NCBI RefSeq assembly: GCF_020524325.1
Contig: NZ_JAIVKY010000009.1
Coordinates: forward strand, 288,987-352,986
Direction of reading: 5' to 3'
DNA from: Sutcliffiella horikoshii
GTDB lineage: Bacteria; Bacillota; Bacilli; Bacillales; Bacillaceae_I
Length of the DNA: 64,000 nucleotides
A program made the position numbers and the translations under genes. The notes beneath the pieces are model-generated. The model had not been told where the DNA came from and did not search any database. It saw only the letters and a program-made list of their open reading frames with translations. Positions within the stretch are counted from its first letter, which is position 1, and each line of letters begins with the position of its first letter. Positions 1 through 8,403 of the stretch are shown piece after piece.

Positions 1-154
1 GATTGCTCCAATAGACTTTAGATTTTTCCATGGAATTGTGTAAAGGGGTATTGGTTATTGCTGCAATGCCCAACGCGCACTCTAAGAGAATGGATTGCCT
101 GAAAGATACTTGGTAGGACTCTCTTTTTCTGTTTGTAATGTTTAGGAGTTTCAT
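1..154 (-). CDS. N-terminal fragment of a probable ArsR-type winged-helix regulator (runs off window)
   Basis: An open frame of 51 codons starts at ATG 154 and runs off the left edge. The start is supported by a GAGGTG Shine-Dalgarno about 10 nt upstream. The visible peptide begins MKLLNITNRKRESYQV and contains LLECALGIAAITNT. From memory this resembles the N-terminus of Bacillus ArsR-like regulators that place a short beta strand before a helical region, but the DNA-binding part is outside the window. The family call is therefore tentative; the reading frame is better supported than the function. A perfect 10-bp inverted repeat lies 25 nt upstream of the start codon and may be its operator. 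Confidence 0.45.
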   Translation of the reverse strand, partial: MKLLNITNRKRESYQVSFRQSILLECALGIAAITNTPLHNSMEKSKVYWSN

Positions 155-178
155 AATTGGCGAACACCTCATTTTATG

Positions 179-203
179 TTTATAGAATAAAAAATTCTAT
201 AAA
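179..203. promoter_or_regulatory. Perfect 10-bp inverted repeat, candidate operator
   Basis: TTTATAGAAT and ATTCTATAAA are exact reverse complements separated by five A residues. The element lies just upstream of the partial regulator gene starting at 154 and has no U-tract arrangement typical of a terminator. An autoregulatory operator is an inference from position and symmetry. Confidence 0.4.
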
Positions 204-235
204 TGTAGAATGAATCCCTTTTTTATTCACAAAAA

Positions 236-262
236 AAAACGCCTTCATCGAGAAGGCGGTCA
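236..262 (-). terminator. Rho-independent terminator of the SgrR-like gene
   Basis: On the minus strand a hairpin (ACCGCCTTCTCGATGAAGGC, tight tetraloop) is followed by an uninterrupted run of nine T. It lies about 10 nt after the stop codon at 272. Confidence 0.85.
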
Positions 263-271
263 TTCAACAAG

Positions 272-1915
272 CTATTCTTTCAACCAAACTTTCTTAAAAT
301 TAATAAATCCATAAGCATCCTCTTCTACTTCATTCAATAGCGGATGAAAGGATTTGCTTTTCATGGGGTGATACATAAAGAGATAGATATACTCACTTAG
401 GATAAATTGTTCCATTCGCTTGATGATAGACTCTCTATTTTCAGGAGACTTGGAACCTATGATTTCCTGTATGAAACCTTTTATATATTCCAATTGTCCA
501 TCCGATAAATATCGCTGGAAAATTTGTTCTTTTGTCAAAAAGGAACTTATCAGTGATAGATGTTTATCCTGCGAAAAGACTTCCCCCATCAACAACATGT
601 CTGCTTCCTCTATAGTATTACTATAGTATTCCATCAGGGTAAAAGTTTTTAAATTTACCCTAACTCCTAATTCCTTTAGCCTAGATTGAATCCACTTCGC
701 TTCTTGGACGTAGTCTTCCTTATCTAAACATAGTAGAGTCAATGTTTCTCCTTGATATTTAGAAAGGGTAATTGCACTAACTGCCTCACTAAAACATCTA
801 CGGCCAGGAGAATTGGAACTATTTATGAAGAACCCTGTCGCCAATTTGACTGGTTTTTGCATGATATCTTCGTTCATTCGCTCTACATCAAGTGCGTGGT
901 ACATCGCCTTGCGATACATTTTATCGTTAAATAAGCTGTTTTTCTTAAAGTTAAAGGCCAAATATCGAAAGCCATTCTCCAGATTTTCTATGGTGTTTTC
1001 ATGAGAGTCTTGATTCGAGATTTGGTAACTCAAATGATTTCCCCTCTTAAACTCCGGAATAAATATTTCTACCTTCTCTAAATGTGGTCTCATTTGAAAA
1101 TAGTCCTTGAAAGCCTCTAACGTAACTTTACCTCCTGACACTTCCGTTAATCTAAAAGCACCGGTTGTCACCCATTTTTCTTCACTAAATTGATAGTTTT
1201 TCGGGAAAATAATAAGATTCGGGGAACTTAAATATCGCAGAAAAAATGAGTTTGGGTACTTTAAAGTAATTTTTATAACGAGAGGAGATAAACATTCCAT
1301 ACGTTGAACCCCTTCCATAAGCCAGCGGAATGGACTATGGCCGGATAGGAACTTCTCAAAAGTACTTTTCACATCTTCACTTGTTAAGTAGCACCCATCA
1401 TGGAACCTTACACCTTTCCGTAAATACAATGTCCATTCTGTATAATTGCTGGCTATCTCCCAATGGTGGGCCAGATGAGGCTCTAATTCATCCTGCTCTG
1501 GGTTTAAGGTTGTCAGTTTTCGTGTTATAAACGTTTTTAGCACATCCTCATTTCCACCCAGATTGAACTCACTTTTTAACCGATTCAAGAATTCACTTCC
1601 CCATTGATCCGGTAAAGGCAAGGTTAAAAGTTGGATAAGAGGCTGGTAATCATTCTTTTTTATCAGAGACTCCACATAAGCTTCTAGCTCGGTGCGAAAA
1701 GAGGAATGGAAGATAATCTTAGACTTGTTCCCCCTTCCTCTAGCAGGAAAATAAGAAAGCACCCCTTCTTTCTCATAATTTTCTAATCTTCTCTTTACAT
1801 TCCGCTTCGAACATATCCATAACTCAGCCAATTCTTGTTGATGAAAAAAGGCGATATTTCCAGTTATATTTGTTTGAACAAAGGCTCTCATTTGAAAATA
1901 ATAGTATTTTTTCAT
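272..1915 (-). CDS. SgrR-family transcriptional regulator with solute-binding domain
   Basis: A 547-residue protein with an N-terminal helix-turn-helix at about residues 25-65 (LAELWICSKRNVKRRLENYE) and a long C-terminal region resembling family 5 extracellular solute-binding proteins. The typical block TLYLRKGVRFHDG is near residues 162-174, followed by a stretch of the LTSEDVK type. There is no signal peptide, so the binding-protein fold is cytoplasmic and probably senses a small ligand. This two-part architecture defines the SgrR family, known in enterobacteria as a sugar-phosphate stress regulator; the ligand here is unknown. The start ATG follows a GGAGC sequence. It is divergent from the O-methyltransferase gene at 2022 across a 106-nt gap, so control of that gene is possible but not shown. 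Confidence 0.8.
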   Translation of the reverse strand: MKKYYYFQMRAFVQTNITGNIAFFHQQELAELWICSKRNVKRRLENYEKEGVLSYFPARGRGNKSKIIFHSSFRTELEAYVESLIKKNDYQPLIQLLTLPLPDQWGSEFLNRLKSEFNLGGNEDVLKTFITRKLTTLNPEQDELEPHLAHHWEIASNYTEWTLYLRKGVRFHDGCYLTSEDVKSTFEKFLSGHSPFRWLMEGVQRMECLSPLVIKITLKYPNSFFLRYLSSPNLIIFPKNYQFSEEKWVTTGAFRLTEVSGGKVTLEAFKDYFQMRPHLEKVEIFIPEFKRGNHLSYQISNQDSHENTIENLENGFRYLAFNFKKNSLFNDKMYRKAMYHALDVERMNEDIMQKPVKLATGFFINSSNSPGRRCFSEAVSAITLSKYQGETLTLLCLDKEDYVQEAKWIQSRLKELGVRVNLKTFTLMEYYSNTIEEADMLLMGEVFSQDKHLSLISSFLTKEQIFQRYLSDGQLEYIKGFIQEIIGSKSPENRESIIKRMEQFILSEYIYLFMYHPMKSKSFHPLLNEVEEDAYGFINFKKVWLKE

Positions 1916-2021
1916 CGTAGTTGCTCCATATAAAAGTTGACATTTTTCAGTTAATTATACACTTTTTCTACTAGCTTGATTGGTGCAAAATAAAACTATA
2001 CCGCGGAAAGGAAGTGCTGAT

Positions 2022-2687
2022 ATGGAAAACACATGGAAGCAAGTCGATCAATTTCTAGAGAGAAAGACACAAAAAAGGGATACTGATTTACAGCATATCT
2101 TGGAGAATAATAGAACACAAGGTTTACCTAGCATAGACGTTTCACCAAACCTTGCAAGTTTCTTACATACCTTGGCAACAATAAAAGGGGCAAAACGAAT
2201 ACTGGAAATTGGAACACTCGGGGGCTACAGCACCATCTGGCTTGCAAAGGCTGTGCAGCCGGTTGCTGGGACAGTCACTACCCTTGAAATAGATCCTCAT
2301 CATGCAGAGGTGGCTAAACAGAATCTGCAGTCTACTGGACTTTCGGAACTTGTAGAAATCAAAGTAGGAAGTGCCCATCACAGTTTAAAAGAAATGATTG
2401 CACTTCACTCCGAGCCATTCGATTTCATCTTTATCGATGCGGACAAAGAAAGTAGTGTCGCTTATTTCCAAGCTGCCCTTCAACTTTCCAAATCAGGGAC
2501 GGTCATCGTGACAGATAATGTTGTCAGAAAAGGAGAAGTAGTGAACGAGAATAGTGATGATAAAAGTGTAAGAGGGGTTAGGGATCTGTTTGACTACATC
2601 GAGAACTTGGAAAATGTGAGTTCTTCTGCTCTGCAAACGGTTGGCTCTAAGGGGTATGATGGCTTTTGTGTTAGCGTGGTGGAATAA
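2022..2687 (+). CDS. Class I SAM-dependent O-methyltransferase
   Basis: A 221-residue cytoplasmic methyltransferase of the catechol/caffeoyl-CoA O-methyltransferase family. SAM motif I is seen as EIGTLGGYS (residues 62-70), and the acidic strand ends LEIDPHH. The metal-binding aspartates expected of this family are D139 (FIDADK) and D165-N166 (VTDN), so it is probably Mg2+-dependent and acts on a catechol-like hydroxyl; the substrate is not deducible. An in-frame TTG exists at 1980, but ATG 2022 is preferred because AAAGGAAG lies 7 nt before it. A hairpin follows the stop codon. It is divergent from the SgrR-like regulator. Confidence 0.88.
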   Translation: MENTWKQVDQFLERKTQKRDTDLQHILENNRTQGLPSIDVSPNLASFLHTLATIKGAKRILEIGTLGGYSTIWLAKAVQPVAGTVTTLEIDPHHAEVAKQNLQSTGLSELVEIKVGSAHHSLKEMIALHSEPFDFIFIDADKESSVAYFQAALQLSKSGTVIVTDNVVRKGEVVNENSDDKSVRGVRDLFDYIENLENVSSSALQTVGSKGYDGFCVSVVE

Positions 2688-2725
2688 AGGAGACATACCC
2701 GCTCCAAACAGGTATGCCTCTCCTT
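2686..2725 (+). terminator. Hairpin after O-methyltransferase, probably bidirectional
   Basis: AAGGAGACATACC pairs with GGTATGCCTCTCCTT with one bulge. It sits between the convergent stop codons at 2687 and 2728. The U-tract is short on both strands, so strength is uncertain. Confidence 0.55.
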
Positions 2726-2727
2726 AA

Positions 2728-3753
2728 TTAAAAATGCTCCTCCAGCAAGTACATCAGCTTGTGAGGACCTCTTTCCTTATTGGACGGGATTACGACGATC
2801 ATTTCTGAATCCGGGTAGTAGCCAGACGCAAAGCTAACGCCCGGGTCATAGCCCATGACATGGTATTTTACTATTTTATCTTCGGATTTCTCGATCCACA
2901 TACCATAGCCATACCAATCTGTTTCGTTATCCGATTGAATCATTGGGGTCGTCATTTTATCGAGCAGTTCTTTGCTTACTAGCTTTCCGTTCATTAACGC
3001 TTGCCAAAGTTTTGCAAAGTCACCTGCCGTAACATAGGCGCCACCGTCCGCGCCACCTTTTATTGGGATGGAGTAGTTGTTGGTCTTCCAGGAACCATCT
3101 TCTTTGTCGATATATCCTAGTGCCGAATTGGCGGGTAAACGATCTAAAGAGAAGTAACCGGAGTCATCCATTCGTGCCGGCTTGAAGATGTGCTCCTCCA
3201 CATAATCTGTAAAAGGAACGCCCGCTATCTTTTCAATGATCAACCCCAATACTATATAGCCGGCATTATTATAGTGGAACTTTTCGCCCGGATTGAATTT
3301 CATCTGTTGATCCTGGAACAACGGGAGGAAATCCTCTAGTTCTCTCATGTGATACATTGGATTCTTCACCCAAAGCTCTTCAAAATCATCCATTACTTCC
3401 TCGTCAAAATAATCAGGAATACCAGATGAGTGTGTCAGCAAATGGTGGACCGTCACTTCTTCGTGGAAAAGAGGAAAAGTTTGATCCAACAAACTGCTTA
3501 ATTTTGACTGAAAAGATATGCTCCCACTCTCTACCAACTGGCATATGGCAATCGCCGTGAAAAGTTTGCAGCCTGAGGCGATTCCGAATCTCGTGTTGGT
3601 AGTGTTGGGAATGGACTCTGCCCGGTTGGAGAAGCCATGAGCACTGGTGTGGATCATTCCAGTGCGGTTTTCCACATGTATAACTCCTGAAAAGTCTAGT
3701 TCACCGACCTTTTCAGCTAATGTTGTTTCTAATTCTACGTTTTTTACTTTCAT
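2728..3753 (-). CDS. Serine hydrolase, beta-lactamase class C / penicillin-binding protein family
   Basis: A 341-residue protein with the class C serine-hydrolase signatures: SxxK as S60-G-C-K63, YxN as Y161-N-N163, and a third element near residues 298-301 (H-V-M-G followed by YDPG). The leader is not a clear signal peptide, so the protein may be cytoplasmic, as many family members that act as esterases or peptidases are. It is not evidence of beta-lactam resistance. The start ATG follows GGGG about 10 nt upstream. The gene lies downstream of a 21-nt repeat array in the same orientation as the methyltransferase gene at 4003. Confidence 0.85.
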   Translation of the reverse strand: MKVKNVELETTLAEKVGELDFSGVIHVENRTGMIHTSAHGFSNRAESIPNTTNTRFGIASGCKLFTAIAICQLVESGSISFQSKLSSLLDQTFPLFHEEVTVHHLLTHSSGIPDYFDEEVMDDFEELWVKNPMYHMRELEDFLPLFQDQQMKFNPGEKFHYNNAGYIVLGLIIEKIAGVPFTDYVEEHIFKPARMDDSGYFSLDRLPANSALGYIDKEDGSWKTNNYSIPIKGGADGGAYVTAGDFAKLWQALMNGKLVSKELLDKMTTPMIQSDNETDWYGYGMWIEKSEDKIVKYHVMGYDPGVSFASGYYPDSEMIVVIPSNKERGPHKLMYLLEEHF

Positions 3754-3843
3754 TTAGGTTAAGCCCCTTTATTATTATTTTGACTCGGGGGACGGGTGGC
3801 AATTAGAGTAGAACTTGCCCCAGTATAAGATGCGATTTTTCAC

Positions 3844-3949
3844 TTACTGTCCAAAGTGACGCATTTACTGGCGGAACTCGGATGAATACTGTCGAAGTTG
3901 AGGCATATACTGTCCGTTCCAAACCAAATACTGTCCAAAAACGGTACAA
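3844..3949. repeat. 21-nt-period degenerate tandem array, TACTGTCC family (five units)
   Basis: The core TACTG starts at 3845, 3866, 3887, 3908 and 3929, that is, exactly every 21 nt. The best-conserved core is ATACTGTCCAAA; the remaining 8-9 nt of each unit vary. It fills the spacer between two co-directional genes. A CGACACATATCGACA sequence follows at 3961-3975. Confidence 0.85.
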
Positions 3950-3960
3950 TACATGCTAAA

Positions 3961-3975
3961 CGACACATATCGACA
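3961..3975. repeat. Array-tail motif CGACACAYATCGACA, copy 1
   Basis: Fifteen bases that recur with one change at 22042-22056, in both cases 31-32 nt after the start of the last unit of a tandem array. Confidence 0.55.
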
Positions 3976-4002
3976 AACCCCAGTATAAAACTGCTTACCC
4001 GT

Positions 4003-4764
4003 TTATTTGCCTATTGCCCTCAACAGAAACCGGTCCTGCCTGATATCCAAATACCCTTCCCGCTTTATTTTCAGGTGAAGCTCATACAATGGATCCACGT
4101 AATCTTCTACACTGAAATCTACCACCTGCCAGGGAATGGCCTTCAAATAGTAAATAAGTGCTCCTATATCGAAAAAGCGTTGCACCGGGAATTCCTTCTT
4201 ACTGAGCAGAACTTGAAAATCGTGCTCTTCCAGCTGTTTGTGGGCAAATTCCAGATTCCAATGAGCATATTCTTCACTAACCGGTGCGCCGAGAAGTCTG
4301 TTGATGTCCTGACAGTCGCTCCACCCTACCTGCTGCGTCAGAAAAGTCCCTCCCTCTTGCAGAACTCTTCTCACCTCGCTTGGATTGTACTCTTCGTGTT
4401 TATTGATAATCAGGTCAAAGTGTTTGTCTGGAAAATGCAGTCGGTTGTCTGGCTCCACTTCTATCACCTTTACACCAAGCGGTTCCAGTCTTTCTTTTGC
4501 AATAGGAAAGTTTGGTTTGTAGCCTTCCGTTGCACAGACACTTTGCGGGAACGGTTGCAACTTGGAAAGCAACTCTCCTCCACCTGTCCCCATGTCCAGC
4601 ATGGATGTAGCATCTGCCATCAAGGTTTTTGCCATGCTGCCATATGACCAGGAAAGCATACCTGATGCAAGACGGCCAGTTTCTGTTATGTGGGAAAAAT
4701 CCCATCCAGAAAATTCGGTTTCTGCTTCTTTTAGATAGTGTTGAAAAAGTTGATCAGTTTTCAT
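4003..4764 (-). CDS. Class I SAM-dependent methyltransferase, substrate unknown
   Basis: A 253-residue cytoplasmic protein with SAM motif I at residues 56-64 (LDMGTGGGE) and a later acidic motif in HFDLIINKHEEY. The overall pattern is that of small-molecule methyltransferases (methyltransferase 11/25 type) and gives no substrate. A frame five codons longer exists, but ATG 4764 is chosen because GGAGG lies 9 nt upstream, inside the longer frame. An open frame on the opposite strand (3898-4647) is a shadow of this gene. Neighbours do not suggest a pathway; both flanking spacers hold repeat arrays. Confidence 0.8.
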   Translation of the reverse strand: MKTDQLFQHYLKEAETEFSGWDFSHITETGRLASGMLSWSYGSMAKTLMADATSMLDMGTGGGELLSKLQPFPQSVCATEGYKPNFPIAKERLEPLGVKVIEVEPDNRLHFPDKHFDLIINKHEEYNPSEVRRVLQEGGTFLTQQVGWSDCQDINRLLGAPVSEEYAHWNLEFAHKQLEEHDFQVLLSKKEFPVQRFFDIGALIYYLKAIPWQVVDFSVEDYVDPLYELHLKIKREGYLDIRQDRFLLRAIGK

Positions 4765-4961
4765 TTCGTTACCCTCCATTTTTTTAAATTGAGTAGCTCG
4801 TGCCTAGTAGGCTTGGAGGTCCGCGAATGCGGTTTTATATGTTGTGTTCGAGTAGATTCATAGAGTGGTCTCCTATTTTGCTTTTCTTTAAATATACCAA
4901 ATTTTCCAACTGTTTAAGTGAATATTCCTAAATATTTAAAAGAGAGGGCTTTAAAGTAGTG

Positions 4962-5110
4962 ATGAAGACTTCTCTCGCTCAGATTCTTTGCTACTAATGT
5001 CTTCATAATCTCCATGAAGACACCTCTCACTCAAATTCCAGCTTACTCACGTCTTCATAACCTCCATGAAGACACCTCTCACTCAAATTCCAGTCCACTC
5101 ATGTCTTCAT
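4962..5110. repeat. 52-nt-period hairpin array, GTCTTCAT/ATGAAGAC family
   Basis: ATGAAGAC starts at 4962, 5014 and 5066; its reverse complement GTCTTCAT starts at 4999, 5051 and 5103. Each series has a period of exactly 52 nt. GTCTTCAT and the following ATGAAGAC form an 8-bp hairpin with a 7-nt loop. The same arrangement recurs at 63227-63338. Apart from this array I see nothing in the 4765-5140 gap. Confidence 0.85.
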
Positions 5111-5140
5111 CTCCCCCTCAAATTACTTTCAACATACAAC

Positions 5141-5181
5141 GAAAAAACCTGCCCGCAAAAATTTGCGTCAGCAGGTCTCCC
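5141..5181 (-). terminator. Terminator of the proS-patB transcript
   Basis: On the minus strand, ACCTGC pairs with GCAGGT, with an inner CGCAAA/TTTGCG stem, followed by a T run. It overlaps the last codons of the lyase gene. Confidence 0.75.
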
Positions 5182-6331
5182 TTTCTTTTATAGCAGCCTT
5201 CATCCTCAATAGCGCTTCCGTCAGCACCTCACGCGGAGAGGCAATGTTTATCCGTTCAAACCCTTGGCCGCCTGCACCGAATTTCATTCCTTCATCCAGG
5301 CGGACTCCTGCTTTTTCTAAAAAGAAAGCATGTAATTCTTCCGGCGGAATTCCAAGTTCCCGGCAGTCCAACCAAATGAGATGGGTTGCCTCCGGTTTCA
5401 CTACTTTTATGGCAGGAATATGCTCTTTCAAGTAGGTGCAAACATACTCCAAGTTTGCACTCAAATATTCCTTCACTTCTTGCAGCCACGGCAACCCTTT
5501 GTAGTAAGCGGCGATGGTTCCTTCTACCGCGAACGCGTTGGGGCGCATCAGCCCGAAGCCGGTTAACAACGTTTCATATCGCTCTCTAATCTCCTTGTTC
5601 GGAATGATGAAAATAGAGCTTTGCATTCCGGCGATGTTGAACGTTTTACTTGGCGCCGCACAGGTGATAGAAAAGTCTAGATGGTCCGGATGCACTTTTG
5701 CAAATGGGATATGCTTATGGCCCGGATAGGTGAGGTCGCCATGCATTTCGTCCGAGATGACAATCACTCCATGCCTTTCACAAATCTCCCCAATTCTCCT
5801 CAACTCTTCTTGCGTCCAAACTCTTCCAACTGGATTGTGTGGGCTGCAAAGAATGAACACCTTCGTATCAGGCTGAGCAGCTTTCTCTTCAAAGTCCTCA
5901 AAATCCATTTTATAGCCGTCCTCGGAATAGAGGAGAGAATTATGCAAAATGGTGCAGCCTTGTGTTTGGATGGTAGAAAAGAAAGGATAATACACAGGGT
6001 CCTGCACAATCACGGAATCACCCGGTTGAGTCAAAGCCTTGAGCAAAAGGTTCATCCCGGGGATAATGCCGGGACTGAACGAAATCCATTCCTGCTTCAG
6101 CTCCCAGTCGTATTGTGTTTTCCACCAGTATTCAACAGCGTCATAATACCGCGCGCAAAATGTACTGTATCCATAGATGCCGTGTGTGGCTTTTTGGCTG
6201 ATGGCGTTGACAATCTCTTCTGAAACTTGAAAGTCCATATCTGCGATGCAAAGCGGGATGATGTCTTGGTCTTCGATAAACCATTTGACGGAATGAGTTT
6301 TTCTGCGGTCGATGAATTTTTCCAGTTGCAT
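5168..6331 (-). CDS. patB: MalY/PatB family cystathionine beta-lyase (PLP-dependent C-S lyase)
   Basis: A 387-residue fold-type I aminotransferase-like enzyme. The MalY/PatB signature is seen as LCIADMDF near residues 27-34; the PLP lysine is K229 in APSKTFNIAG; SDEMHGDL (193-200) and SPHNPVGR (163-170) are family blocks. It cleaves cystathionine or cysteine-type C-S bonds to release thiol, pyruvate and ammonia. ATG 6331 follows AAGGGGAG. It starts 21 nt after the prolyl-tRNA synthetase stop, so it probably shares the T-box-controlled transcript, which would link a C-S lyase to proline availability. The paralogue could instead act in methionine salvage; substrate preference is not visible. 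Confidence 0.85.
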   Translation of the reverse strand: MQLEKFIDRRKTHSVKWFIEDQDIIPLCIADMDFQVSEEIVNAISQKATHGIYGYSTFCARYYDAVEYWWKTQYDWELKQEWISFSPGIIPGMNLLLKALTQPGDSVIVQDPVYYPFFSTIQTQGCTILHNSLLYSEDGYKMDFEDFEEKAAQPDTKVFILCSPHNPVGRVWTQEELRRIGEICERHGVIVISDEMHGDLTYPGHKHIPFAKVHPDHLDFSITCAAPSKTFNIAGMQSSIFIIPNKEIRERYETLLTGFGLMRPNAFAVEGTIAAYYKGLPWLQEVKEYLSANLEYVCTYLKEHIPAIKVVKPEATHLIWLDCRELGIPPEELHAFFLEKAGVRLDEGMKFGAGGQGFERINIASPREVLTEALLRMKAAIKERETC

Positions 6332-6352
6332 GGCTTTCTCCCCTTACTCGGT

Positions 6353-7786
6353 CTAGTATGCTTTAGCCCAATATACCATATGTTTCGCTTCTTTTCCGCA
6401 GCATACACAAGTTTCGGCTACCTTTTCTTGTTCAAAAGGCATACAGCGGGAAGTGGCGCTTGTTTCCTCTTTTATTTTGTCCTCGCATGCTTGTTCGCCA
6501 CACCACATTGCTTTGATGAAGCCGCCTTTCGCCTCAACTTGCTCTTTAAAGGCGTCAAATGTCGTGGCCACACTCGTTTTCGCCTCGCGGTGGGAACGAG
6601 CTTTTTCTAAAAGGTTTTTCTGGATGTCTTCTAGGATTTCTTGGATTTTCACTTCTAGTCCTTCCATTGGGGTAATCAATTTTTCTCCGGTGTCACGGCG
6701 GACAAGGACGACTTGTTGTTGTTCAATATCGCGCGGGCCTGCTTCTAATCTTAGTGGGATTCCCTTCATTTCATACTCGTTGAATTTCCAGCCAGGCTTT
6801 TTGTCGCTCGCGTCGATTCCGACCCTGATGGATTCGGAGAGCTTTTCTTTTAAATCATAAGCAAAATCCAGGACTCCCTCTTTGTGCTGAGCGATTGGAA
6901 CAATCATCACCTGCGTTGGAGCAATTCTTGGAGGAACGACAAGGCCGCGGTCATCGCCGTGAACCATGATCATTGCACCGATGATACGGGTTGTGAAGCC
7001 CCAGGAAGTTTGCTGCACGTATTCCTGCTTGCCTTCACGGTTTAGGAATTGAATGCCGAAAGCTTTGGCAAAACCGTCCCCAAGATGATGAGAAGTGGCT
7101 GACTGCAATGCTTTCCCATCGTGCATCAAGCTTTCGATTGTGTAGGTGTATTTCGCTCCCGCGAATTTTTCTTTTTCCGTCTTCTGGCCTTTGATAACAG
7201 GGATGGCCAGGATGTTCTCACAGATTTCCGCATAGACGTTGAGCATTTTTACCGTTTCCTCGTGGGCCTGTTCGTCTGTTTCGTGGCAAGTGTGCCCTTC
7301 TTGCCAGAGGAATTCTAGTGTTCTTAGGAACGGTCTGGTTGTTTTTTCCCAACGGACGACGTTTGCCCATTGGTTGTAAAGCTTTGGCAGGTCGCGGTAC
7401 GAATGAATGATGTTTTTGTAATGCTCTCCGAAAAGTACTTCAGAAGTTGGACGGACAACTAGGCGTTCTTGTAATTTTTCATCTCCGCCATGCGTGACCC
7501 AAGCCACTTCCGGTGCGAAGCCTTCAATGTGGTCTTTTTCTTTTTGCAAGAGACTCTCCGGTATGAAAAGTGGCATATACACATTTTCGTGGCCGGTTTC
7601 TTTGATCCGTTTATCGAGCGCGTCTTTAATGTTTTCCCATAGCGCGTAGCCGTATGGGCGGATGATCATGCTGCCGCGGACGCTGGAATAGTCGACCAGT
7701 TCCGCTTTGGTGACAACATCTGTGTACCACTGCGCGAAGTCTTCGTCCATATTGGTGATTTTTTCTACGAAATTTTTATTAGACAT
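6353..7786 (-). CDS. proS: Prolyl-tRNA synthetase, archaeal/eukaryotic-type (ProS-type 3)
   Basis: A 477-residue class IIa synthetase that charges tRNA-Pro. Motif 2 is seen in [20 protein letters not shown] and motif 3 in [11 protein letters not shown]. The large editing insertion of the common bacterial ProRS is absent. The C-terminus carries cysteines ([16 protein letters not shown]) of a zinc-binding domain and ends in tyrosine, both typical of the archaeal-type enzyme. Bacilli often keep this type beside a standard ProS; whether a second copy exists lies outside the window. It is preceded by a T-box leader with a proline specifier codon and followed closely by the patB-like gene. Confidence 0.95.
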   Translation of the reverse strand: MSNKNFVEKITNMDEDFAQWYTDVVTKAELVDYSSVRGSMIIRPYGYALWENIKDALDKRIKETGHENVYMPLFIPESLLQKEKDHIEGFAPEVAWVTHGGDEKLQERLVVRPTSEVLFGEHYKNIIHSYRDLPKLYNQWANVVRWEKTTRPFLRTLEFLWQEGHTCHETDEQAHEETVKMLNVYAEICENILAIPVIKGQKTEKEKFAGAKYTYTIESLMHDGKALQSATSHHLGDGFAKAFGIQFLNREGKQEYVQQTSWGFTTRIIGAMIMVHGDDRGLVVPPRIAPTQVMIVPIAQHKEGVLDFAYDLKEKLSESIRVGIDASDKKPGWKFNEYEMKGIPLRLEAGPRDIEQQQVVLVRRDTGEKLITPMEGLEVKIQEILEDIQKNLLEKARSHREAKTSVATTFDAFKEQVEAKGGFIKAMWCGEQACEDKIKEETSATSRCMPFEQEKVAETCVCCGKEAKHMVYWAKAY

Positions 7787-7923
7787 GTTGGTTTGCTCCT
7801 TTTTGAAAAGTATTTATGAGATTTAATAGTAAAAATGTCGGTTTATCAATGTGAACGGCTCTATATCTGCTGGTTTTCATAAAATTATGGGGTTATGCAT
7901 GTAAATAAGACCGCCTTTTTTGA

Positions 7924-8030
7924 AAGTTCATGCCGAAATGAAGTGAGTTCGTGCGGAAATGGCCCGAGTTCGTGCCAAAACAAGGCAAGTTCGTGCCAAA
8001 ACAGCCCGAGTTGATGCCAAACCCATTTTC
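7924..8030. repeat. 21-nt-period degenerate tandem array, GAGTTCGTGCC family (five units)
   Basis: The triplet GTT of the core GAGTTCGTGCCAAAA starts at 7926, 7947, 7968, 7989 and 8010, exactly every 21 nt. It lies between the T-box terminator and the proS start codon, so antiterminated transcripts contain it. The same phrase forms a seven-unit array at 28196-28344. Confidence 0.87.
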
Positions 8031-8040
8031 CAGCTAAATA

Positions 8041-8265
8041 AAAAAAGCCCTGCTATAAATAAGGGACCATTTCCGGCGGTACCACCCTTATTCAAAGCAA
8101 AGCTTCACTCTCTTTCATGGTAACGGTTTTGAACCGCTGCACCGTTTCTGATGCAGAACTCTGAGGCAGGTTCAAATGCTCATCTATGGCTGCCTCTCAC
8201 CACTCGGCACCCTCTCTTGGATAGACAAAATCATTTTACTGGTCCTCTTCGACGTTTGATATTGA
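8041..8265 (-). promoter_or_regulatory. T-box riboswitch, proline specifier, controlling proS
   Basis: On the minus strand the T-box sequence AAGGGTGGTACCGCCGG is present (8072-8090 region). Upstream is a Stem I with GAGAGGGTGCCGAGTGG. The specifier region reads GAA-CCT-G, placing a CCU proline codon at 8168-8170. The terminator hairpin pairs AATAAGGG with CCCTTATT and ends in a T run at 8041-8046. In this family, uncharged cognate tRNA stabilises the antiterminator, so proline shortage should raise proS and probably patB transcription. Specifier assignment is by eye. Confidence 0.93.
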
Positions 8266-8269
8266 GAAG

Positions 8270-8299
8270 ATTATATAGGTTCGTTGGAAAATTTGTCAA
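8270..8299 (-). promoter_or_regulatory. SigA promoter of the proS T-box leader
   Basis: TTGACA (8294-8299) and TATAAT (8270-8275) on the minus strand, 18-nt spacer, directly ahead of the T-box leader. Both hexamers are perfect. Confidence 0.85.
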
Positions 8300-8356
8300 T
8301 CTATTATTTTACTAGTATAGGTCTATTGTTTATTCTTAAACGTATGTCCACACAAA

Positions 8357-8395
8357 AAAACGCACGTACAATCCGACAAGTACGGGCGTTTTTTA
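8357..8395 (-). terminator. Terminator of the cysH/sirohaem operon
   Basis: An ACGC(A)CGTAC...GTACGGGCGT hairpin with T runs on both strands. It lies just after the sirC stop and upstream of the proS promoter; probably bidirectional. Confidence 0.85.
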
Positions 8396-8403
8396 TGCAA
8401 CTG

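Noticed and set aside
2728..3753. Beta-lactam resistance gene
   Set aside because: The SxxK/YxN family is broad; this member lacks a clear signal peptide and the usual KTG, so resistance is not supported.
3844..3949. CRISPR-like array
   Set aside because: Units are only 20-21 nt, repeats are degenerate, the variable part is about 9 nt and no cas gene is near. The same holds for the other arrays.
3898..4647. 249-codon plus-strand frame
   Set aside because: Lies antisense to the methyltransferase gene, which has SAM motifs and a GGAGG start; the plus-strand frame has no recognisable domain.
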